A stretch of DNA of 64,000 nt, taken from assembly GCF_009727065.1 (NCBI RefSeq), contig NZ_WNLP01000003.1, positions 145,335 through 209,334 of the forward strand. The letters run 5' to 3'. Under the pieces are notes generated by a model. That model was not told the DNA's origin. It did no database searches and saw only the letters and a list, made by a program, of their open reading frames with translations. This stretch comes from Bifidobacterium canis. GTDB lineage: Bacteria; Actinomycetota; Actinomycetes; Actinomycetales; Bifidobacteriaceae. The translations under genes were made by a program, and so were the position numbers. Shown here one piece after another: positions 21,682 to 29,754 of this stretch. Each line of letters starts with the position of its first letter. The first letter of the stretch is position 1.

Positions 21682-21697
21682 GCACAATATCTAGTGA
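21682..21697. promoter_or_regulatory. NrdR box, nrdH-distal
   Basis: GCACAATATCTAGTGA matches 13 of 16 positions of the NrdR consensus. With the neighbouring box it should let the ATP/dATP-sensing repressor NrdR control the nrdHIEF operon. Confidence 0.85.
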
Positions 21698-22011
21698 TTT
21701 GTTGATGTGATGAAAACCACATTGCGCGCGTGACGCCAAGACACGCGGTGCAATTATTGGCGAACACTTCGCAACCGCTTTTGCCGACGGTCAATGTGCC
21801 CGCAAACCGCGTGTGATGTTTCTCACACGACGCACCGAGCCGTTCGCTATTTGACGCACTCCCTTTCTACCGCGCAACTGATGTGTTGGTCGCGAAGAAG
21901 CAGGCAGAGGCAAACCCGTATGATGGAGGAGGAATGTGCTGCGCTGACGCTGCGGCACGGCGAGGCACGAAGCAGAACGCGCGTACGCAGAGGCTCACAT
22001 AAGGAGAACAT
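21698..22011. other. Intergenic region between nrdH and the aldo/keto reductase gene
   Basis: This 314-base stretch has no supported gene. It contains a stem CGTGTGA/TCACACG near 21810-21830 and ends with the ribosome-binding site AAGGAG of the next gene. Confidence 0.5.
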
Positions 22012-22875
22012 ATGGTATTGCACAGGAATCTCGGCCCATTCGACACCACGGCGATCGGTCTTGGCGAAATGCCGCTGACTATCGAGAACAATCTCGGCCC
22101 GCAGATGGGCATCGACACCATTCACGCCGCGCTCGACGCCGGCTGCCGCCAGATCGACACCGCGTGGGCGTATTACTGCTCCGGTGGCGAGGAGCAGACT
22201 GGCGAAAAGCTCGTGCGCGAGGCGATGAGCACATGGAAGGGACCGAAAGACGAAGTGCTCGTGGCTACGAAAGTCGGCCATTTCCGCAACTTCACCGACG
22301 GCAAGCCAACGTGGGACGTCGACGGCCGCCCGGAGAACCTGATTCGCCGCGCCAAGGAGAGCGCGCTCGCCCTCGGTGTCGACACGATCGACCTGCTCTA
22401 CTTCCACCGCCCAGACCCGAAGATTCCGTACGGCGAATCATGCGAGGCGATGAAGGAGATCGCCAAGCAGGGCGTCGCCCGCACCATCGGCATTTCCAAC
22501 GCGTCGATCGAGCAGATCGACATTGCGCGCGAGATTCTCGGCGACCTGTTCGTCGCCGTGCAGAACCAGTATTCGCCGATTTACACAGAAACCATTGACA
22601 CGCTTGATTACTGCGGCAAAGTTGGCCTGAGCTTCGTGTGCTGGAGTCCGCTCGGCGGCTTCCGCAAGCCGAAGGACGAATCGAAGTTCGACCCGTTCCG
22701 TGAAGTCGCCGCCGCGCACAACGTGAGCTATCAGCAGGTGGTGCTCGCGTGGGAGCTCGCCAAGGGCGACCATGTGTTCGTGATCCCTGGCGCGCATCGT
22801 CCGGCTACGATTCTCGACAGTCTGCACGCCGGCGAACTCGAACTCAGCGAGGAAGAACTCGCCAAGCTCGGCTGA
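22012..22875 (+). CDS. Aldo/keto reductase
   Basis: A 287-residue NADPH-type oxidoreductase of the AKR superfamily, a TIM barrel in the cytoplasm. The catalytic tetrad is visible: Asp and Tyr in CRQIDTAWAYYCSGGEE, Lys in VLVATKVGHF, His in DLLYFHRPDPK. The cofactor region includes GVARTIGISNAS and VFVIPGAHRPATILDS. AAGGAGAACAT precedes ATG 22012. The neighbours give no hint about the substrate, so it stays a general aldehyde/ketone reductase. Confidence 0.93.
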   Translation: MVLHRNLGPFDTTAIGLGEMPLTIENNLGPQMGIDTIHAALDAGCRQIDTAWAYYCSGGEEQTGEKLVREAMSTWKGPKDEVLVATKVGHFRNFTDGKPTWDVDGRPENLIRRAKESALALGVDTIDLLYFHRPDPKIPYGESCEAMKEIAKQGVARTIGISNASIEQIDIAREILGDLFVAVQNQYSPIYTETIDTLDYCGKVGLSFVCWSPLGGFRKPKDESKFDPFREVAAAHNVSYQQVVLAWELAKGDHVFVIPGAHRPATILDSLHAGELELSEEELAKLG

Positions 22876-23068
22876 AATCCGCCGAATATTGGGTAATTAT
22901 TAGGTATTACCGCACCTAGTGTCTGCTGTGCGCGGCAGCTTCGCCGCGCACGCGCGCACGGGCATGGCGGTCGTGCGGCAGTGCCGCTATACTATGCGTG
23001 TTCTTGTAATAGATCTCTTATGTAGATAGACAGCTCGCCGGCGCATCCGGCCGCGAAAGTGTGGGGAC

Positions 23069-24607
23069 ATGAAACGTCGTAGAAAACCAGAAGTGCTCGC
23101 TCCCGCGGGTAATCTGCGCGGACTCAAAACCGCCGTCGATTATGGCGCCGACGCCGTGTATTGCGGCGGCAAATCGTTCGGCATGCGTTCCGCTCCGCGC
23201 AATTTCAGCATCGACGATTTTCGCGAGGGCGCGGCATATGCGCATGAGCACGGCGCGCGCGTCTATGTGACGCTTAATATTCTGCCGCGCAACAACGAGA
23301 TCACCGCGATCGAACGCTACATCGAAGACCTGCGCACCACCGGCGTGGACGCGCTCATCGTCACCGACATCGGCGTGATGATGCTGGCGCACCGCATCGC
23401 ACCAGAGCTCGAACTGCACGTGTCTACGCAGGCTGGCGTCACGAATTATCTCGCCGCCAACACGCTCTATGATCTCGGCGCGCGTCGCGTGGTGCTCGCT
23501 CGCGAAATGGATTTGCAGGCTGTGCGTGACATTCGTGCGAACGTGCCCGACGATCTCGATATCGAAACTTTTGTGCACGGCTCGATGTGCATGGCGTTCT
23601 CCGGCCGCTGCCTGATCTCGAATTATTTGACCGGGCGTGACGGCAACCACGGCGAATGCGCACAGCCGTGCCGTTGGAAATATTCGCTCGTCGAAGAGAA
23701 ACGCCCGGGGCAGGTGTTCCCGGTGGAGGAGACTTCGCAGGGCACATATCTGTTCAATTCGCAAGATATGAACATGATGGAGCATATCGACGATCTGATC
23801 GACGCGGGCGCTACCAGCTTGAAGATCGAGGGGCGTTCGAAGAGTGCGTATTATGTGGCGACGATGACGAATGCCTACAAAAGCGCGGTTAACGAATATA
23901 TGATTCAGCGCGGTTTTGAAGACGAAGACGGCAATGAGCTCAAGCCGTTCGAAGACCGCGTCATTCGCGCAAACTCGCCGGAAGCAGAGGCGTTGGCGGA
24001 GGAAGCAGAACGCGATGAGATCATGCTCAACGCCGACAAAGCGTTCCCGGGTATGCCGAATTGGGACAGCGCGTCTGACGAGGGGGAGATCTCAAACCGT
24101 GAGGCCCGCCGCACCGGTTTGGAACGTCAACGCCAGCTCGTCGATGAAGCTGCGGATGGCTGGCAGCATGCAGCCGTTCGCCCTGCCGAGCACGTCAAGC
24201 TGCCGCAGTGGCTGCTTGAGGAGCCATACAAAGTGGCACATCGCGACTACAGCACCGGCTTCTACTACCCGGAGCAGAAGGTGACGCAGAACACCGACCG
24301 TAGCGCGTACTTCCGCGATTGGCTCGTCGTTGGCGAAGTGCTCTCGTGGAGCCCTGAAGAGGGTGGTCGCGTGACGATCATGAGCCGCAACAAAATCGAG
24401 CCGGGGCAGCTCGTGGAGTTCCTACTGCCAGGGCGCGCGCCACTCGAATACACGGTGCCGGCCGAGGGAATCCGCGATGCGGACGGCGAACCGGTGGAGA
24501 TGGTGAACAATCCGGCGCACGTGTTCTCGTTGCCGCTCGCCGTTGAGGTTCCGGTGAATGCGGCGCTGCGCTCGCGCACGAAGAAGCCGACCCTCAAAGC
24601 CGAATAA
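23069..24607 (+). CDS. U32-family protein, TrhP/YegQ-type tRNA hydroxylation factor
   Basis: A 512-residue protein annotated in many genomes as peptidase U32. The N-terminal barrel starts EVLAPAGNLRGLKTAVDYGA, and the family block around 171-203 has Cys174, Cys181, Cys197 and Cys201 (FVHGSMCMAFSGRC, NHGECAQPCRW), which bind an iron-sulfur cluster in characterised members. Several U32 members act in prephenate-dependent 5-hydroxyuridine formation at tRNA position 34 or on 23S rRNA rather than as proteases. GGGGA precedes ATG 23069. An Asp/Glu-rich insertion near 285-330 is less conserved. Assignment within U32 is uncertain. Confidence 0.88.
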   Translation: MKRRRKPEVLAPAGNLRGLKTAVDYGADAVYCGGKSFGMRSAPRNFSIDDFREGAAYAHEHGARVYVTLNILPRNNEITAIERYIEDLRTTGVDALIVTDIGVMMLAHRIAPELELHVSTQAGVTNYLAANTLYDLGARRVVLAREMDLQAVRDIRANVPDDLDIETFVHGSMCMAFSGRCLISNYLTGRDGNHGECAQPCRWKYSLVEEKRPGQVFPVEETSQGTYLFNSQDMNMMEHIDDLIDAGATSLKIEGRSKSAYYVATMTNAYKSAVNEYMIQRGFEDEDGNELKPFEDRVIRANSPEAEALAEEAERDEIMLNADKAFPGMPNWDSASDEGEISNREARRTGLERQRQLVDEAADGWQHAAVRPAEHVKLPQWLLEEPYKVAHRDYSTGFYYPEQKVTQNTDRSAYFRDWLVVGEVLSWSPEEGGRVTIMSRNKIEPGQLVEFLLPGRAPLEYTVPAEGIRDADGEPVEMVNNPAHVFSLPLAVEVPVNAALRSRTKKPTLKAE

Positions 24608-24668
24608 CGGAGATGACTGGAAGCTAAAGCGCTGTTACTGGTGACGCATTGCGGCTAAAGTGTGGCGT

Positions 24669-25949
24669 ATGAGTGAATCCGAACAGAAGAATACTTCGCC
24701 GACGAACGACGGCGCAGACACCGGCGCGCAACACGCCGACAACAGCAACGCGCAGCAGGCCAATACCAACGCAGAGCAGCAGAATGCACAGCAGCATAAG
24801 GTGCAGATCAATCTTGACGATCTTCTGCACGCAGTGCAGGCGCATGGCCAGAAAACCGTGCAGGAAGAAGACAAACTCGCCCGCGAAGGCGTGCATGACG
24901 CCGAAGGCAAGGAATACGACGACGCCATTTTGAACAGCTCGGCGATCGAGCCGACCGACGATGAGGGCAACCCGATTCCGGTGACGATCCCGATCGTGCT
25001 CGCACCCGGCATCAATGTGGTCTACACGACCCGTTTGGGTGGCGTGAGCGCCGAAGAGTGGGCGCATTTCAATCTCGGCGGCAAGTCGGGCGATGACCCC
25101 GAGCACGTCGAACGCAATCGCGAGGCGCTTGCCAACGAACTGCATGTGAAGCTTTCGCTGATCAATCAGGTGCATTCCGGCAAGTCCATCGACATTGATG
25201 AACTGTATGCGGAGAACAAGCCGTTTGGCTTCGACGCCTCCGGTTCGCATAACGCCAAGCAAGCCGAGGCGAAGCGCAACGGCGAGCCAGTGGTCGACGA
25301 CGTGGAATCCGAGGATTTAGACGTGCAGGTGATCGAAGGCGACGCACAGGTGACCACAAAGCAAGGCATCGCCATCGGCGTGTTCGCCGCCGACTGCCTG
25401 CCGGTGCTGCTCGCCGACCCGAAGGCCGGTGTGATCGCAGCCGCGCATTGCGGGCGCAAAGGCTTGCAGCGCAACGTGATCGCCGCTACCGTCGACATGA
25501 TGGTGAAGAAGGGCGCGAGCAAAGAGAACATCGTCGCCACGCTCGGCCCCGCCATCTGCGGTGACTGCTACGAAGTCGGCGACCAGATTGCCGACGAATT
25601 CGACGCACAGTTCCCCGGCACGTTCACGTTGACCCGTTTCGGCGGCCCTGGCATCGACATCAACAAGGCCGCACTCATGGAGCTCAAGCAGGCGGGCGTG
25701 AAGGAAGACCACATCTTCTCGTCGCAGCCGCGTGTGAATGCAGCTACGCAATACTTGGATCAAGACGCCGAGCTCGCTGAACTGTGCCGCGAAGACAACG
25801 AAGGGGATCCGGCTCTCGAAGAGCGCATCAAGGGCATTCGCCACAGCATGTGCACGTTGGAGAACCCGCTGTGGTTCTCGCACAGGCGCGCCCAGCTCGC
25901 ACACAAGAAGCACGAAGGTCGCATGCTCGCGCTTATCGTGCGTCAATAG
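24669..25949 (+). CDS. YfiH/PgeF-type polyphenol oxidase (laccase-domain) protein, extended
   Basis: A 426-residue protein with the multicopper-oxidase-like YfiH fold. Zinc/catalytic residues are His169 (NQVHSGKS), Cys243 (VFAADCLPVLLADP) and His260 (AAAHCGRKGLQRNV). Characterised homologues cleave adenosine or inosine, or edit peptidoglycan precursors. It is much longer than the usual 240-260 residues: the first 95 residues are Gln/Asn/Ala-rich and probably disordered, and an acidic insertion (around 185-225) sits between the His and Cys motifs. I chose ATG 24669; a GTG three codons upstream is possible. Confidence 0.88.
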   Translation: MSESEQKNTSPTNDGADTGAQHADNSNAQQANTNAEQQNAQQHKVQINLDDLLHAVQAHGQKTVQEEDKLAREGVHDAEGKEYDDAILNSSAIEPTDDEGNPIPVTIPIVLAPGINVVYTTRLGGVSAEEWAHFNLGGKSGDDPEHVERNREALANELHVKLSLINQVHSGKSIDIDELYAENKPFGFDASGSHNAKQAEAKRNGEPVVDDVESEDLDVQVIEGDAQVTTKQGIAIGVFAADCLPVLLADPKAGVIAAAHCGRKGLQRNVIAATVDMMVKKGASKENIVATLGPAICGDCYEVGDQIADEFDAQFPGTFTLTRFGGPGIDINKAALMELKQAGVKEDHIFSSQPRVNAATQYLDQDAELAELCREDNEGDPALEERIKGIRHSMCTLENPLWFSHRRAQLAHKKHEGRMLALIVRQ

Positions 25950-26063
25950 CCCCGTGCCCGTTTCACGCAATGTTCTACGCATTGCAGGCGCATACTGAGA
26001 AATTGCCGAGGAACGTAGAGAACACCTCGGCGAACAATTGAAAAGCCGTGATTGGAGAAACTA

Positions 26064-26861
26064 ATGACTACTCAAGAGAATGAAGCGCAGGCTCCTGTCG
26101 TCGCCGTGGTGCTCGCGGCAGGCGCTGGCGTTCGCTTCGACCCGCAGAACCCGAAGCAGCTCGTCGCATTGAACGGCAAGCCGATCGTCGGCTGGAGCAT
26201 CGAGGCGTTCGAGAACAACGAGAACGTCGACGACATCGTGGTGGTGGTGAACGACACCGTGCACGCCGCCGTCGAAGAGTTGGTGAACACGGCAGGCTAC
26301 GGCAAGGTGCGCGCGATCATCAAGGGCGGCGCCGAACGCAGCGATTCCACTGAGGCTGCGCTCGCCCTGCTCGAAGAGGCCGGCATTCCGGAAAACGCGA
26401 AGCTGCTGATTCACGACGCGGTTCGCCCGTTCGTCTCGCAGCAGCAGATCAACGCGTGCATCGACGTGCTCAACGAGTTCACGGCGGCGACCGTGGCGTG
26501 CCCGTCCACCGACACGATTCTGCTGACCCAGGATCTCGGCGACCGCGAGACGATCAAATCGGTGCCGGAACGCCGTCACTCGTTCCGCGCGCAGACCCCG
26601 CAGGCATTCCGTTTCAGCACGATTCGCCGTGCTTACGACAAGGCTGCCGGAGATCCTGACTTCCAGCCGACCGACGACACGCGAGTTGTGGTGGATTATC
26701 TGCCGAACGAACCTGTGGCGATTGTCGCCGGCTCGCCGATGAACATGAAGGTGACCACGCAAGACGACATGCCGCTGGCTCAGGCGATCGCGCAGACCAT
26801 CGCGCCGAACGACGCGAAGGAACAGGTTCGCCGCATGTTCAGCGACGCGCTCGGCATGTAA
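26064..26861 (+). CDS. ispD: 2-C-methyl-D-erythritol 4-phosphate cytidylyltransferase
   Basis: A 265-residue enzyme of the MEP isoprenoid pathway that transfers CMP from CTP to MEP. Landmarks are the nucleotide-binding loop VVLAAGAGVRFDPQNPKQL, IIKGGAERSDSTEAAL, LIHDAVRPFVSQQQI, the RAQTPQAFRF block and TDDTRVVVDYL. The N-terminal glycine loop has Val where many homologues have a second Arg/Lys nearby, but the fold is clear. GGAG upstream fits ATG 26064. It is about 40 residues longer than minimal IspD, partly at the C-terminus. Confidence 0.93.
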   Translation: MTTQENEAQAPVVAVVLAAGAGVRFDPQNPKQLVALNGKPIVGWSIEAFENNENVDDIVVVVNDTVHAAVEELVNTAGYGKVRAIIKGGAERSDSTEAALALLEEAGIPENAKLLIHDAVRPFVSQQQINACIDVLNEFTAATVACPSTDTILLTQDLGDRETIKSVPERRHSFRAQTPQAFRFSTIRRAYDKAAGDPDFQPTDDTRVVVDYLPNEPVAIVAGSPMNMKVTTQDDMPLAQAIAQTIAPNDAKEQVRRMFSDALGM

Positions 26862-26940
26862 GCACACGCACATACGCGCAAATATTGGAAATACTAGGAA
26901 CACTCGAATAATTCGCGACGAAAACGACGGAAAGAGAACG

Positions 26941-27621
26941 ATGCAGGAACTCTCGGTAGTCATGTCTGGATTCGACCCCTATGAAGACGTCGAGGTGAAT
27001 CCGGCGCTGATCGTGCCCGACACGCTTGCAGCGCAAGGCGTTATGCCACTAACCGACGATCAGAACGACCCGTTGCACGACTTGAGCGTGCGCGTTCACG
27101 CCGTGCACATGCCGGTGAGTTTCGCGAAGGCGTGGCCGATTCTGCAGAACGCGCTCGACGAATACAAGCCGAACATTGTGATCGCCACCGGATTGAAGCG
27201 CGCATCGCGCGGCATTCTGCTCGAACGCTGCGCTGCGAACATCAAAGACACGAACCGGCCGGATGCCGACAACCGCATTCCACGCCACGGCGTGATTCGC
27301 GATGACGGTCCGGCGGCATATTGGACCGGCTTGCCTCTGAACGCGATTATCGGCGCGTTCGCGCAAGACGACATCGCCGCCTCGCTGAGCTCGAACGCCG
27401 GCACGTTCGTGTGCAATGCGCTGTTCTACAAACTGCAGGATTGGGCGGCTCGCCAAGAGCGCACGCTGAGCGGCTTCGTGAACTTGCCGCCGGTTGACGA
27501 GCACGAGCACAGTCAGCATGGCTTGACGCTCGACCAGCAGCTCACGGCATGCAGAGACGTTATTCGAGAGACTGCGAGATATTATGTGAAGCCGATTGGC
27601 GTGAACGCGCTGATCGCCTAA
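26941..27621 (+). CDS. Pyroglutamyl-peptidase I-like protein, catalytic His replaced
   Basis: A 226-residue peptidase C15-family protein. Clear family blocks are the N-terminal MSGFDPYEDVEVNPAL, the Glu region (GILLERCAANI, Glu95) and the Cys motif NAGTFVCNALFYKL (Cys158). Family members have a catalytic His in a GF-I-H-[VI]-P motif; here the matching segment reads SGFVNLPPVDEHEH, with Asn181 in the His position (codon AAC). Other His residues follow at 188, 190 and 193. The enzyme may be inactive, have altered chemistry, or use a nearby His. GAAAGAGA precedes the ATG. Confidence 0.85.
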   Translation: MQELSVVMSGFDPYEDVEVNPALIVPDTLAAQGVMPLTDDQNDPLHDLSVRVHAVHMPVSFAKAWPILQNALDEYKPNIVIATGLKRASRGILLERCAANIKDTNRPDADNRIPRHGVIRDDGPAAYWTGLPLNAIIGAFAQDDIAASLSSNAGTFVCNALFYKLQDWAARQERTLSGFVNLPPVDEHEHSQHGLTLDQQLTACRDVIRETARYYVKPIGVNALIA

Positions 27622-27744
27622 CTTTTCTTCGCTGAATGTTGATTTTTGACCATTCGCGCGTTTTTCGCGATGGAACGCATTAAAGTGCAGATTAATGCGG
27701 TCTTGTGAAAGATGTACGCGTAAGGAACTTCGGAAAGGGTAAAT

Positions 27745-29351
27745 ATGGTAGATCGTTTCCCCGTCGTATTGCGCGGTTACGACAAAGAACGTGTCGATGA
27801 GGCGATGCAGGCGGCGCAGGCGAGCATCGACAGCCTGCGCGAACAAGTCAAGGCAGGCGACGACACCGTGCTGCAGTTGCAGGCGCAGCTGCAGGAAGAA
27901 AGAATCGTAAGGCGAACAGCGACAACACGTTCGCTTCTTTGGGCGCAAACGCTCAGCAGATGCTCGCCTCCGCGGAGCAGACGAGTACCGAACTGCTCGA
28001 GCGCGCGAAAAAAGACGCCGCTTCTGCGCGCACCGAAGCGCAGTCGCAGTCGCAGACGCTCATCAATAATGCGAAAATCGACGCGCAGCACTTGGTCGAT
28101 GACGCGCAGGCCAAGGCAGATACTCTGCTGAAGAATGCGCAGAACGAGGCGAACACCATCGTCACGAACGCGCGTCAGGAAGCCGACCAGCTGCGCGCTT
28201 CCACCGCGAAGACGGTGAGCGATCAGCGTCAGGCGCTTGATCTTGAGCTGACCAACTCCCGCGAAGAGCACAAGAAGCGCCTGGCTTCCGAACGCGCTCA
28301 GCAGGAGCGTGAGATCGCTGATCTGAGTGCTCAGACCGCGAAGACGATCTCCGAGCAGCGCAAGAGCGCAAACGAAGAGATGGCTCGCCTGAAGAGCGAG
28401 ACGAATGATCAGATCGAGACTGCGCTTGCCGACGCGAACAAGAAGCTCGCTGACGTGCGCGAGCAGGTGTCGAAGTTGATGACCGAGGCACAGCGCAAGG
28501 CCAGCGAGATCACCGATGCTGCGAAGGCGCACGCGCAGGAGATCAACGACGCCGCCGAGGTGAACCGCACGCAGACGATGAGTCAGGTGAATGCCGAGGT
28601 CGAGCAGATTCGCACCGACATCGCCGCTCAGCAAGACGAGGCGACGAAGAAGGTTCAGGAGCTGCTCAAGAGCCTTGACGAAAGCCGCCAGAGCGCGAAG
28701 GAAGAGGCGGAGAAGGAGATCGCGCAGGCAAAGCAGGCGCGTGAAGACGCCGATGCCTACGCCGCGCAGAAGCGTGAGGAAGCTGACCAGGAGGCGCGCG
28801 AGATCGTGCGCAAGGCTGGCGAAGAGGCTTCCACGCAGATCGAGGATCGTCGCAAGGCTGCTCAGTCCGAGCTCGATGGTCTGCGCCAGCGCATCGGCGA
28901 ACTGCAGACTCGCGAAGCAGATATCACGCAGCGCGTCTCCGAACTTCGCTCGATGTTCGCCAACGCGTTCGCCGGTTTCGGTTTCGGCATCGACAAGCAT
29001 TCCACCGACACGATGTCGGTGGTGAACGCTGTGGCAGACGATGACGATGCGCCTGCCACGCACGATGATTCCGAAGGTGTGCTGATCGACCCTGAAGACA
29101 CTCCTGCACAGCCACACTCGACGCCGCACCTGGCGATGCCGGTCGCGCCGTCGCTGCACGAGGAGCCTGAAACCGCTGTTGTCACACCTGTTGACGACAA
29201 CAGCGACTCGACTGACGAAACATCTGACACCACTCCGGCCAGCGATGACGCACACGACGCTGACGAGCCGAGCACTGATGCTCCGATGTTTGACCAAAGC
29301 GACAACGAGCCGATCGTCCACAATGGCGAAAATGCGAACGGTGAGAACTAG
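27745..29351 (+). pseudogene. DivIVA-like coiled-coil protein, single-base frameshift
   Basis: The ATG at 27745 has AAAGGG upstream and encodes a DivIVA-type start (FPVVLRGYDKERVDEAMQAA) running into a coiled coil (LREQVKAGDDTVLQLQAQLQ). At the AAA run 27899-27901 the frame is lost; one frame over it continues as KNRKANSDNTFASLGANAQQ, then a long Ala/Glu/Lys/Gln coiled coil to about residue 400, and an acidic Thr/Asp/Ser-rich tail. One added A restores a 535-residue protein. DivIVA/Wag31 proteins organise polar growth and division in actinobacteria and are usually important for growth, so an assembly error is more likely than loss. Confidence 0.8.
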
Positions 29352-29380
29352 CACTTACTAACTAGTAGCTGACAGAGTTC

Positions 29381-29420
29381 AAGGCCCTCTCAATGCATAT
29401 TGAGAGGGCCTTTCTTTATT
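29381..29420 (+). terminator. Terminator after the DivIVA-like gene
   Basis: AAGGCCCTCTCAA and TTGAGAGGGCCTT pair perfectly (13 bp) and are followed by TCTTTATTTC. Confidence 0.88.
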
Positions 29421-29532
29421 TCTATTTAAGGGCATTTTCATTTACCTCACTATCTGGAGCATGTAAGAAGAGGGCAATCGGACGCCCCAGATATGTGTAT
29501 GTATTCATCACTTTTCGTAGGAATAAAAATAC

Positions 29533-29548
29533 TGTGATCTAGCTCACA
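29533..29548. promoter_or_regulatory. Perfect GlxR/CRP-type site upstream of the pilus genes
   Basis: TGTGATCTAGCTCACA fits TGTGA-N6-TCACA without mismatch and also the corynebacterial GlxR form TGTGANNTANNTCACA. It lies 207 bases before the adhesin ATG, suggesting control by a CRP-family regulator. Confidence 0.7.
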
Positions 29549-29754
29549 ATAGAGATAGTGTCAAAAAATCTGCTAAATCATAGAAGCAGTAGCTGATATA
29601 TTTCGGAATTAAAGGATTATTTACATATCTATTGCAAAACATGCTGATTAAAGCGCCAAACATGCAAAGCGACTGTTCTCGAACCTAATCTTCGCGTTTA
29701 ATCGGACACTGCAACAAGGAGTTGTATTGAAGGGTTCAAGAAGGGAGCGCAACC

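Larger units (their letters stand above)
29352..29754. other. AT-rich upstream region of the pilus locus
   Basis: This 403-base gap contains the terminator at 29381-29420 and the GlxR/CRP-like site at 29533-29548. From 29420 on it is clearly more A/T-rich than the housekeeping genes before it. I see no gene in it. Confidence 0.6.
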
